DNA of 64,000 nucleotides, taken from JBBIMP01 sp037444305. Lineage in GTDB: Bacteria; Acidobacteriota; UBA6911. Location of the stretch: contig JBBIMP010000017.1 of assembly GCA_037444305.1 (NCBI GenBank), positions 1 through 64,000 on the forward strand, given 5' to 3'. The notes beneath the pieces are model-generated. The model saw nothing but the letters and a program-made list of their open reading frames with translations. It was not told where the DNA came from and did not search any database. The position numbers and the translations under genes are program-made. This document shows, piece after piece, positions 25,237-32,910 of this stretch; the stretch's first letter is position 1, and each line of letters opens with the position of its first letter.

Positions 25237-26214
25237 ATGATTCGATCGACTTTGCCGCTCGCCGTATCCATGATTGCGTTTCTGCTGCTGCCGGCGCTGT
25301 TTGCCGGCCAGACCCACAAGCTGGTGCCGAAGGAAGGGGTTTCCACCTTCGCAAAGCGCCCGCCGATCCTGACGGTGAAACCGGGTGACATCGTCGAGAC
25401 CCACACGCTCTGGGGGGAGTGGTTCGAGCGGGACGGGGGCAAGTGGCCGGGCGAGGTCGGGCCGATTGAGATCGAAGGCGCCGCGCCGGAAGACACGCTG
25501 GTGGTGAAGATCCTGAGGCTGCGCCCCAACCGCGACACGGCCGTCTCCACCCACCAGCCGGGATTCAGCGCCCTGACCGCCGACAAGTACACGCCCATGC
25601 TCAACGAGCCGGTGGCGCCCCAGCGCTTCGTGTGGAAGCTCGACCTGGAGAAGATGACCGGGACGCTGGCTCTGCCGAAGAGCCGGATGCGGTCGATCAC
25701 CGTGGACCTGGACCCCATGCTGGGCCGCGTGGCGGTGGCGCCTCCGGGCGAACAGAGCTGGGACGGGCTCTGGCCCGGGGAGTTCGGCGGCAACATGGAC
25801 GTTTCGGACATCAAGGAGGGCGCGACGGTCTACCTCCCGGTTTTCCATCCGGGGGCGCTCTTTTATTTTGGCGACGGCCACGCGCTGCAGGGGGACGGGG
25901 AAATCTGCGGCTCCGGGCTGGAGACCACCATGGAGGTCACATTCCAGTTCGACCTGGTGAAGAACAAGAAGATCCAGTGGCCGCGGATCGAAAACGACGA
26001 GTACATCATGGCGACCGGAAGCGTGCGGCCGCTGATGGACGCCTTCCGGATCGCGCACGTGGAGATGGTCCTGTGGCTCGAACGGGAATACGGATTCGAC
26101 CGGTGGGAGGCGTTCCAGCTGCTGTCGCAGCTGGGAACCGCCCGGGTGGGGAATGCCGTGGATCCGAACTACACGGTGGTCTCGAAGTTTCCCAAGAAAT
26201 ATCTCCCGCGGTGA
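25237..26214 (+). CDS. Exported acetamidase/formamidase family protein
   Basis: 325 residues with a signal peptide (MIRSTLPLAVSMIAFLLLPALFAGQ) and GGGAGG before the start. Recognisable FmdA/AmdA blocks are TVKPGDIVETHTLWGEW, IGPIEIEGAAPEDTLVV-like GPIEIEGAAPEDTLVVKI, PGEFGGNMDV, GATVYLPVFHPGALFYFGDGHALQGDGEICGSGLE and the late MDAFRIAH. The GDGHALQGDGE segment carries the family's catalytic acidic and metal-binding residues. The family hydrolyses short amides to acid and ammonia; this periplasmic form's substrate is unknown. It is transcribed after the radical SAM gene, 45 nt apart. Confidence 0.88.
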   Translation: MIRSTLPLAVSMIAFLLLPALFAGQTHKLVPKEGVSTFAKRPPILTVKPGDIVETHTLWGEWFERDGGKWPGEVGPIEIEGAAPEDTLVVKILRLRPNRDTAVSTHQPGFSALTADKYTPMLNEPVAPQRFVWKLDLEKMTGTLALPKSRMRSITVDLDPMLGRVAVAPPGEQSWDGLWPGEFGGNMDVSDIKEGATVYLPVFHPGALFYFGDGHALQGDGEICGSGLETTMEVTFQFDLVKNKKIQWPRIENDEYIMATGSVRPLMDAFRIAHVEMVLWLEREYGFDRWEAFQLLSQLGTARVGNAVDPNYTVVSKFPKKYLPR

Positions 26215-26335
26215 GGTGAGCGCGGGGGCCCAGTGCCGCCGGGATGTTGCGGGCGTGTGCGCGCCGCCGGATGGCGGACCGGCTCCTCTGTAGATGTTGC
26301 GCCCTTGCCGGGACGCCGTCCGGGCGCGCCGCCGT

Positions 26336-26371
26336 GCCCCGGGCCGTGCCGCGGCGCGGCAGGCCCGGGGC
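26336..26371. terminator. Long GC hairpin at the acetamidase/small membrane protein convergent junction
   Basis: GCCCCGGGCCGTGCCGCG pairs with CGCGGCAGGCCCGGGGC (about 17 bp, one bulge) with almost no loop. It ends 10 nt before the stop of the - strand gene. There is no T-tract; a bidirectional structural stop is likely. Confidence 0.5.
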
Positions 26372-26381
26372 GGTGTTCCCG

Positions 26382-26681
26382 CTAGCCGAGCGACAGGAGC
26401 AGGATCAGCAATCCCACCGTCATCAGGGCAATGATCCGGGCGACCGCGGGCCGCGGAAGCTCTACAAATATCCGGTGCAGCCTGAAGTAGGCATACCACC
26501 AGGCGGGAAGCAGCGCGAGTGCCAGGATCGCCTTCAGCGATGCTGAATGTTGGATTTCCTGCCCGAGCCTGAAGGCTGCGAGGATCATCAGCGCGCTCAG
26601 CAGCACCAGCATGGTCACCGGGTAGCGGGGTCCCCACTGGTCCCGCGCAAACGGTCTTTCGCCAAAGATACGAAGGCCCAT
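26382..26681 (-). CDS. Small membrane protein, three predicted helices
   Basis: 99 residues from ATG 26681, set by a perfect GGAGG 5 nt upstream; the frame continues further upstream but without an RBS. It contains three hydrophobic segments: VTMLVLLSALMILAAF, SLKAILALALLPAWWYAYF and IIALMTVGLLILLLSLG, with a short cytoplasmic-type N-terminus. No known family is recognised. It begins 8 nt after the stop of the Tat-signal protein gene, so the two almost certainly form one operon. Confidence 0.75.
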   Translation of the reverse strand: MGLRIFGERPFARDQWGPRYPVTMLVLLSALMILAAFRLGQEIQHSASLKAILALALLPAWWYAYFRLHRIFVELPRPAVARIIALMTVGLLILLLSLG

Positions 26682-26689
26682 ACTACCTC

Positions 26690-27418
26690 CTATTCGCAGA
26701 ATCCGAAATATTCTAGGGCCGATACTAGCAGATAAACCAATGCTGCCGCAGCACAATAAGGGGCGATGCCCAGGAGACAGCCCACAGCCAGCGCAGCCGC
26801 GATGAGGGCCAGGCCGTCGCAGAGCTTGTCGCTGAGCTCAAGGTCGGCCGTGAGCGCCACCTGGCGGAGCGCCCTGCTCTGCAGATTGGCAGCCGCAGCT
26901 TCGATCTCCCGCCGCAGCTGCCTGCTGAACTGGTGAACGCCGCCTTCCCTCAGCCTGTCCAATGCCTGGGCCTTGCGCGAGGCGGTCCTGGAGGTGAAGC
27001 GGGCACGGATTGCTTCCGCCGGGACCCGGTATCCGCGGGAACCGAGCTCCTGCTGGATTCTGGAGATGCTGACCTCGGCAGGCTCCTGGATCGTCGCTCC
27101 TGCGTTGTCCCGGAGCAACTGATCCAGGGCTGTCAGGGAGCCGGTTTCGTGGAGGTGGTCGAAGAAGAGGCTGGATGCGCGCCCCGTTCTTCGCAGCAGA
27201 TCAACCTTGCCGGCCGGCGCGTGGGCCATCTGCGCATGAACCTCGATCAGTTCCTCGAGGACGGAGTCGATGACCGTGGCGCTGGGTTTCGCGCCCTGCG
27301 GAACGATCGCTGGGCGGGGGGAAGGGAATGACGTTCCGGGGAACGTGCCGGCCAGGGCGAGAAAGGGGGCGGCGGCAGCCGCCCCGCCGAGAAACGTCCT
27401 TCTGGTGGTGGATGTCAT
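26690..27418 (-). CDS. Tat-exported unknown protein with C-terminal membrane segments
   Basis: 242 residues, GGAG 7 nt before ATG 27418. The N-terminus MTSTTRRTFLGGAAAAAPFLALA has the twin-arginine pattern (RRTFLGG), so it is probably exported folded. The middle (about 45-200) is helical and charged. The C-terminus is hydrophobic (ALIAAALAVGCLLGIAPYCAAAALVYLLVSALEYFGF) and would anchor the protein in the membrane. I recognise no enzyme motif. It is followed after 8 nt by the small membrane protein, suggesting a two-part membrane complex. Confidence 0.75.
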   Translation of the reverse strand: MTSTTRRTFLGGAAAAAPFLALAGTFPGTSFPSPRPAIVPQGAKPSATVIDSVLEELIEVHAQMAHAPAGKVDLLRRTGRASSLFFDHLHETGSLTALDQLLRDNAGATIQEPAEVSISRIQQELGSRGYRVPAEAIRARFTSRTASRKAQALDRLREGGVHQFSRQLRREIEAAAANLQSRALRQVALTADLELSDKLCDGLALIAAALAVGCLLGIAPYCAAAALVYLLVSALEYFGFCE

Positions 27419-27628
27419 GGAGTTCTCCGAATCGGGTGAAATGGTGAAGCGTGAATTGCAGAAAACCTGTTCATGGTTGGCTCCGGGCGGGACCCGACCG
27501 GGGGGCAGAGCGGGTCGCGCCGCAACTCGGTTGTTTGCCTCGGGCGGGCTTTATTTCAGTTTTCGCGGAAAAAAACCGGTGGGAATGTGCGTGGGCTCCG
27601 GGCGGGTGGCAGTCGTTCCCGCCTGGTC

Positions 27629-29197
27629 CTATCCGGGCTGGCGGATGTAATAGGAGCGGATCCACCTTTCGAGGGTCGCCTCCGGGTCCCGGATGACATC
27701 GGGCGTGATCTCGAAGCGGTCGATCCCGCGCTTCTTGCGGATGAGGCTCAATCCGTGCTCGTAGTTCTTGAAGGTGTCGCGAAAGGCGTCTTCCAGCGGC
27801 TGCCCCGACTCCGCCGCTTTCTGGCAAAGGAGCTGCGCGGCTTCGGGCTGGAACCGGATCTCGATGCCGTACCTTGCGGACCAATCCGATGCGATCCGCT
27901 CGGCGCTGCGCAGCAGATCCGCCATCTGCTCCGAGGCGGACTCCTTCAGCAGTTGCGCGAGCGCCGCTCCCGGGTCGTCCACGAGTTCGGCCGTGACCTC
28001 CAGCCGGCGGACCGCGGAGTGCGGCAGGTGATACTTGAATTCGCGGAAAGTCCGCTCGCACACCCCCACCAGGCTGCGGGCTCCGGTCTGCTCGGGGTAG
28101 GCCATTTCCGCCAGGCGCCGCAGCCCTTGGTCGGTGAAGCTGAGCTCGATGCCGTAGGCGTCGAAGGCCTGGATGTACTGGCGGATGATGGAGCCCTCGG
28201 AGTGCTTGAGGATCTGGAAGAGGTCGTCCACGGACAGCTCGTGGCAGCTGACCACGACGGGGAGGCGACCCACAAACTCGGATTCGAAGCCGTAATCGAT
28301 GAAGTCGGTGCTCTTGACGAACTGGAGGAAGTCTTCTTCCTTGCGCATCGATCCCATCCCGCCGGTAAAGCCGATGCGGCTTGCGCCGATCCGCTTGCGG
28401 ATGATGTCGGGCAGGCCGTTGAACGCGCCGCTCACGATGAAGAGGATGTGGCGGGTGTTGATGACCTTGTTCTTCACCTTGCCCTTGGCCTGGAACTCCA
28501 TCGCGGCCTGCAGCTGGGAAGTCAGGTCGAAGGGGGTGCGCAGGTTCACCTCCGTCTCTTCCATCAGCTTGAGCAGCCCGCGCTGGACGCCGCCGCCGCT
28601 CACGTCGCGGCCGAGCAGGTTGCTGGGGGTTGCGATCTTGTCGATCTCGTCCAGGTAGATGATCCCGTACTCGGCCAGCCGGACGTTCCCGTCGGCCTTC
28701 TGGACCAGCTCCCGCACCAGGTCTTCGACGTCCCCGCCCACGTACCCGGTTTCCGAGAACTTGGTGGCGTCGGCCTTCACGAAAGGCACGCCGATGAGGT
28801 CGGCGATGTTCCGCACCAGGTAGGTCTTGCCCACGCCGGTGGGGCCCAGCATGATGATGTTCTGCTTGGCGTACTCCCTGCAGGCTTCCTTGCCGGAACA
28901 GATCTTGATGTGGTTGTAGTGGTCGCAGATTGCAGTGGCGAGGACCTTCTTGGCGTTCTCCTGCTGGATGACATAGCGGTCTAGGTAGAACTTGATGTCG
29001 CGCGGGAGGTGGTCGAAGTCCACCTGCAGCGGCTCATCCGTGGTTTCCGTTCCTTCATCCGCGGTGCGGGCCTGGTCCGGCTGGGAGGTGAGCACCCCCA
29101 GGCGGATCTTGTCGCCGTATTTCTTGGAGAAGAACTCCTCCATGTCCTTCCGGAGTTCGTCGGGATTCGGCCAGCTGCTGCCGCGATAACTTGTCAA
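27629..29197 (-). CDS. ClpX-like AAA+ ATPase lacking the zinc-binding domain
   Basis: 522 residues from a TTG start at 29197; GGGGAGG lies 7 nt upstream. ClpX-type motifs: Walker A GPTGVGKT (118-125), the pore loop ETGYVGGDVEDLV (149-162), Walker B IIYLDEIDKIA (179-189), the box FESEFVGRLPVV with the arginine finger, and sensor 2 TGARSL (371-376). RIGFTGG (274-280) keeps the IGF tripeptide ClpX uses to dock on ClpP. Differences from ClpX: no Cys4 zinc finger at the N-terminus (residues 1-60 are charged instead) and about 120 extra residues after the normal C-terminus. No clpP is nearby. It is probably an unfoldase with its own adaptor surfaces. Confidence 0.88.
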   Translation of the reverse strand: MTSYRGSSWPNPDELRKDMEEFFSKKYGDKIRLGVLTSQPDQARTADEGTETTDEPLQVDFDHLPRDIKFYLDRYVIQQENAKKVLATAICDHYNHIKICSGKEACREYAKQNIIMLGPTGVGKTYLVRNIADLIGVPFVKADATKFSETGYVGGDVEDLVRELVQKADGNVRLAEYGIIYLDEIDKIATPSNLLGRDVSGGGVQRGLLKLMEETEVNLRTPFDLTSQLQAAMEFQAKGKVKNKVINTRHILFIVSGAFNGLPDIIRKRIGASRIGFTGGMGSMRKEEDFLQFVKSTDFIDYGFESEFVGRLPVVVSCHELSVDDLFQILKHSEGSIIRQYIQAFDAYGIELSFTDQGLRRLAEMAYPEQTGARSLVGVCERTFREFKYHLPHSAVRRLEVTAELVDDPGAALAQLLKESASEQMADLLRSAERIASDWSARYGIEIRFQPEAAQLLCQKAAESGQPLEDAFRDTFKNYEHGLSLIRKKRGIDRFEITPDVIRDPEATLERWIRSYYIRQPG

Positions 29198-29352
29198 TCT
29201 TGCACCTCCCCTTGGCGGTTGAGCTGCGGCCGGCCCGGAGCCGGCGCGCGTCCAGTTGAAGTATGGGATTGGAACGTGGAAAAATCAACCTGCCCGACGG
29301 TGCGGCCTCTTCCAGATCGGGGGGCGGCGTAGATCCCCTAAGTGCTTGCGCT

Positions 29353-30045
29353 TCAGCGGCGGGCGCGCCTGCGCGACATCTTGACCGGCTTGACCAGCGG
29401 TTTGCGCCGCTTCCGGACGGGCCTGGCGCTTGCGGGTTTTGTGCGGGCCCTGGATTTGGCCTTCGCTTTCACGGCCTGCTTTTTTGTCGGGCTGGCCTTG
29501 CGCCGCACCGGTGAGGCAACCTCCACGCGGGGCCGCTGGACCTCCCGTTCGAATCCCTCCAGGAGGTTCTGGGCACGCTGGATCAGCGAGGGATCGCCGG
29601 AAAACGGCTGGACGAGCCGGAGAATCCGGGCCACATGGGCCTTGACCAGGATGTAGAACTCCAGCGAGTGGTCGTTCCCGCCGATGCGCAGCAGGCGGAT
29701 GAGCGGAGCGCAGACCTCCAGTGTGACCGGTTCCTCGAAATCCAGAGCCTCGGCGAACCGGCGATGCAGCGAGCCGTTGCGGGGGGAACCGGCGGCCGAC
29801 GCTTTCAGCACGGCGTGAATCGCCTGCACGATCCCCCTCTCTTTCTCCTTGAGCTGCCGCCAGAACAGGGAGGGCATGCGCTTGAGACTTTCCTCCTGCT
29901 GCTCCAGGTCCCGCGCCATAGCCATCCAAGCCTCGTGAATCGGCTGGTTTTCACCAAACTGGTCGGCGCAGCGGGTATAAAAGCCGACGCCGGTCCGCTG
30001 GAGTCTCGAGAGTGCTCCCTTGAGTGTCTTGGGCAGAGTCTTCAT
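29353..30045 (-). CDS. Helical protein with histone-H1-like basic tail
   Basis: 230 residues. Residues 1-160 look helical and soluble (for example WMAMARDLEQQEESLKRMPSLFWRQLKEKERG), with a four-helix-bundle flavour. Residues about 175-230 are almost wholly Lys, Arg, Ala, Pro and Ser (for example KAKAKSRARTKPASARPVRK), like histone H1 or AlgP-type bacterial tails that bind DNA. I recognise no family for the N-terminal part. It lies upstream of and in line with the ClpX-like gene (155 nt gap). DNA or RNA binding by the tail is inferred from composition. Confidence 0.75.
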   Translation of the reverse strand: MKTLPKTLKGALSRLQRTGVGFYTRCADQFGENQPIHEAWMAMARDLEQQEESLKRMPSLFWRQLKEKERGIVQAIHAVLKASAAGSPRNGSLHRRFAEALDFEEPVTLEVCAPLIRLLRIGGNDHSLEFYILVKAHVARILRLVQPFSGDPSLIQRAQNLLEGFEREVQRPRVEVASPVRRKASPTKKQAVKAKAKSRARTKPASARPVRKRRKPLVKPVKMSRRRARR

Positions 30046-30293
30046 ATAGTCTCAAGAGGGCCGGGGCCTGCCGGCCCGGCCTGAAGGTCCTGCGTTGAAA
30101 GGCCTTGGGGATTAAGAATTCAAGGGGCTAATCTAGCAAGTCTGGCGCTGCGAGTAAAGGCCAATTTTGCAGTTACTTATGAGATCATTAGTTGAGAGGA
30201 CACTCGAGATTCCGCTAAAGACATCGGATCTTAAAGGTTACCGCCTCAAATGGGTTATTTAGCCCATATTGTATCCAGAAACTGTTTATATAT
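30046..30293. other. AT-rich intergenic stretch upstream of the H1-tail gene
   Basis: This 248-bp gap is the most AT-rich DNA of the window. It includes a small hairpin ATGGGT / GCCCAT (30249-30266) and a TTTATATATT stretch. No coding frame is convincing. It may hold the promoter of the H1-tail gene and the end of the LD-carboxypeptidase transcript. Confidence 0.5.
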
Positions 30294-31235
30294 TCAACAG
30301 TTGGAGGCTCTAACCGTGGATTCGAGCGCTTCGATGCAGCCCTCGGATGTGTCGAGCCGGACCCTGATCCCCAGGGGAAACGCCCAGTTCTCCCGGCCGT
30401 GGCCTGCCGGAAAGCCCGACATTACAGGCACTTTCAGGTGAGCGCAGAACTCGCGCAGGCACTCCTCGAGAGTATAGGATTCGCCCTCCTCCTCGCAGTT
30501 CGTGAACTGGCCGAGGATGAGGCCCGCGAGCCGGTCCAACTTGCCGGCGAGCAGCAGCTGGGTCAGCATCCGGTCGATCCGGTAGGGCGGCTCTTCCAAG
30601 TCTTCGAGAAACAGTATTTTACCTTCTGTCCTGATTTCGTAGGGGGTTCCCAGGCTCGCCGTGATCATCGAAAGGCATCCCCCCGTCAGCTTTCCCTCCG
30701 CCACGCCGGGCACCCACTCTTCCAGGCCGGGGAAGTGGAACCTCGGGATGTAGCCGGGATCCGTCAGGAGCGAGAACAGGTGATCCTCCTGTGCAACGGT
30801 CATTTCACCCAGCGAAGGGGATGCCGCCATCGGACCGTGCAGCGTGATCCACCCCAGGCGCCTGCAGAAAAACAGGTGCAGTGTGGTAAGGTCGCTGAAA
30901 CCCATGAATGCCTTGCAGTTGTGGCGCAGCCTCCCCTCGTCGAGCAGGGGAAGCAGGCGCGCGCAGCCGTACCCGCCGCGGAGGGCGACGACCGCCTTGA
31001 TCTCCGGATCCTCGAAGCTCCCCGTCAGCTCTTCGGCGCGGTCCGCATCGGGTCCAGCCAGATACCGCAGCGAGCGGAAGACACGCTCCTCGCAGCGCAC
31101 GCGAAACCCCAGTCGCTCGAGCCGTGCGATACCGTCATTCAGCGCCTGCCGGTTTTTCAGGGGTCCCGCGGGAGCGACGACGGCGATCGTGTCGCCGCGC
31201 CGGAGGGCGGGGGGGTGAATCGTGGGCATGTCCAT
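30294..31235 (-). CDS. ldcA: LD-carboxypeptidase, peptidase family S66
   Basis: 313 residues from ATG 31235 (GGGAGA upstream). The family's Ser-Glu-His triad is visible: Ser114 in MGFSDLT, Glu211 in ILFLEDLEEPPYRIDRML and His279 in GFPAGHGREN. RGGYGCARLL is also conserved. It releases the terminal D-Ala from murein tetrapeptides in the cytoplasm during peptidoglycan recycling. No signal peptide is present, as expected. It is divergent from spmA. Confidence 0.92.
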   Translation of the reverse strand: MDMPTIHPPALRRGDTIAVVAPAGPLKNRQALNDGIARLERLGFRVRCEERVFRSLRYLAGPDADRAEELTGSFEDPEIKAVVALRGGYGCARLLPLLDEGRLRHNCKAFMGFSDLTTLHLFFCRRLGWITLHGPMAASPSLGEMTVAQEDHLFSLLTDPGYIPRFHFPGLEEWVPGVAEGKLTGGCLSMITASLGTPYEIRTEGKILFLEDLEEPPYRIDRMLTQLLLAGKLDRLAGLILGQFTNCEEEGESYTLEECLREFCAHLKVPVMSGFPAGHGRENWAFPLGIRVRLDTSEGCIEALESTVRASNC

Positions 31236-31362
31236 GGGCGGTTCTCCCTGTGGGCGGTGTCCGGCAGCAAAAATCAGTTTTCCTGGCGGGCATTCCGTGA
31301 TTGAGTATGCGCATCGCAAAGCGCGTTTGTTGTTCCGACATCACCGCTGGAGGTTATCAAGG

Positions 31363-31980
31363 ATGCTCAACTACATCTGGTTAGCCCTGGTTATTCTTGC
31401 CGTAGTCCTCGGGGGAATCAACGGCAAAATCGAGAACGTGACCAAATCGGCCATTGATGCCGCGGGCAACTCCGTCACGATCGCCATCGGCCTGATCGGC
31501 GTCATGGCGCTGTGGCTGGGAGTGGTCAGGATCGCCGAGGATGCCGGCCTGATGAGGCTCGTGGCGAAGGCGATCGCGCCCGTGCTGCGCTGGATCTTTC
31601 CCGAGGTCCCCCGGGACCACCCCGCAATGGGCAGCATGGTCATGAACATCGCGGCCAACATGCTGGGCCTGAACAATGCCGCCACGCCCCTGGGCCTGAA
31701 GGCGATGGAGGACCTCGAGAAGCTGAATCGCAAACCGGGCACGGCGACCAACGCCATGTGCATGTTTCTGACGGTGAACACGGCGGGGGTTCAGCTCATC
31801 CCCGCCTCGATGATCAGCCTCATGGCCTCGGCCGGGTCCGCCAATCCCACGGCCATCATCGGGACGACCATTGCCGCGACCTTCATTTCCCTGGTCTTCG
31901 GGGTGGCGGCGGCAAAAATCATCGAGAGGTTCTCCCCCTCGCCCACAGCAGAGGATCCTTCGGAAAGGAGTGCGTCATGA
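31363..31980 (+). CDS. spmA: SpmA-like nucleoside-recognition (Gate) membrane protein
   Basis: 205 residues from ATG 31363 (GGAGG 9 nt upstream). It has several membrane helices and the conserved block MGSMVMNIAANMLGLNNAATPLGLKAMEDLEKLN, which defines the SpmA/Gate family. In Bacillus SpmA and SpmB are needed for spore core dehydration; in non-sporulating bacteria the pair is widespread with unknown function, so no sporulation is implied. The stop overlaps the spmB start by 4 nt. Confidence 0.9.
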   Translation: MLNYIWLALVILAVVLGGINGKIENVTKSAIDAAGNSVTIAIGLIGVMALWLGVVRIAEDAGLMRLVAKAIAPVLRWIFPEVPRDHPAMGSMVMNIAANMLGLNNAATPLGLKAMEDLEKLNRKPGTATNAMCMFLTVNTAGVQLIPASMISLMASAGSANPTAIIGTTIAATFISLVFGVAAAKIIERFSPSPTAEDPSERSAS

Positions 31981-32516
31981 TGCAGCAGGTGATCAACCAG
32001 ATTTCCATTTGGGCCATCCCGGTCTTCCTGCTCGCCATCCCGCTGTACGGCGCGCTGCGCGGCGTCAAGGTCTACGAGAGCTTCGTGGAGGGGGCCAAGG
32101 AGGGGTTCCAGGTCGGCGTGCGGATCATCCCCTACCTGGTCGCCATCCTGGTGGCGGTCGGGATGCTGCGCGGGGCGGGCGCCATCGACATCCTGGCCCA
32201 CTGGCTGGACCCCGTCCTGCAGCGGATCGGGATGCCGGCCGAGATCCTGCCGCTGGCGATCATGCGCCCGCTGTCCGGAAGCGGTTCGATGGGCCTCGTG
32301 ACCGAGCTGGTGAACGCTCACGGCGCCGATTCGTTCATCTCGCGCCTGGCCGCCACGGCCTACGGGGGGACCGAAACGACTTTCTACGTACTGGCGGTCT
32401 ACTTCGGCGCGGTGGGCATCCGCAAGGTGCGGCACGCGGTCTTCACGGGGCTGTTTGCGGACCTGGTCAGCCTGATCGCGGCGATCGTCATCTGCCGCAT
32501 GGTCTTCGGCGGATGA
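31977..32516 (+). CDS. spmB: SpmB-like nucleoside-recognition membrane protein
   Basis: 179 residues, starting in the ATGA overlap with spmA. Family features: VYESFVEGAKEGFQVGVRIIPYLVAILVAVGMLR near the start and MRPLSGSGSMGLVTELVNAHGADSFISRLAATAYGGTETTFYVLAVYFGAVGI in the second half. It is an integral membrane protein that presumably forms a unit with SpmA. The order spmA-spmB with translational overlap is the usual arrangement. Confidence 0.92.
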   Translation: MMQQVINQISIWAIPVFLLAIPLYGALRGVKVYESFVEGAKEGFQVGVRIIPYLVAILVAVGMLRGAGAIDILAHWLDPVLQRIGMPAEILPLAIMRPLSGSGSMGLVTELVNAHGADSFISRLAATAYGGTETTFYVLAVYFGAVGIRKVRHAVFTGLFADLVSLIAAIVICRMVFGG

Positions 32517-32910
32517 CGTTTTGAGGACACTGCACTGATCTCCCCGTCGGGGCTCCCGGGGCGGCGATGCGCAAAATGTGAATGAGTATTGTGTCCCCGA
32601 TCAGGTATAATTCCGGGCGCCGTTTCCTGAATCACAGGCAGTTTGCGGATTCGTGCCGGGGGCACCTGCGTGAGGAACCGTCCATTCCCGCCGGTGTGGA
32701 CAGCGCGCCGCAGTTCCCCCGTTCCGAGGAAAAGCCCGGCCGGGCCGGCAGCACATTGTCGGCGCAGCCTGCTCTTTTCGGCTGGGACTTTTCTCCAATG
32801 CCCAAAAACCCGATCACCCGGGCCTGCAGCGCGGCGACGGGTGTGATCTGGCTGTCTTGCGCCCCCCGGCCCGCACAGCGCCGGGGGAAGCAGCCGAGAG
32901 AGAATTGACC
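32517..32910 (+). other. 394-bp non-coding leader region of hppA with an 8-bp hairpin
   Basis: There is no credible gene in this gap. It contains the TATAAT at 32606 and, 23 nt before the hppA start, a strong stem CCCCCGGC (32863-32870) / GCCGGGGG (32880-32887) with a nine-base loop, just ahead of the GAGAGAG ribosome-binding region. I could not match it to a known riboswitch class, including the fluoride and c-di-GMP classes. A regulatory leader is possible but unproven. Confidence 0.45.
32606..32611 (+). promoter_or_regulatory. Candidate -10 box (TATAAT) far upstream of hppA
   Basis: TATAAT lies about 300 nt before the hppA ATG. No convincing -35 is seen. If used, it gives hppA an unusually long leader. 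Confidence 0.35.

Noticed and set aside
31363..32516. spmA-spmB as evidence of sporulation
   Set aside because: The pair is common in non-sporulating bacteria, and no other sporulation gene is present.
32561..32910. A fluoride riboswitch or 6S RNA in the hppA leader
   Set aside because: The conserved cores of these RNAs could not be found; only an unspecific GC hairpin is visible.
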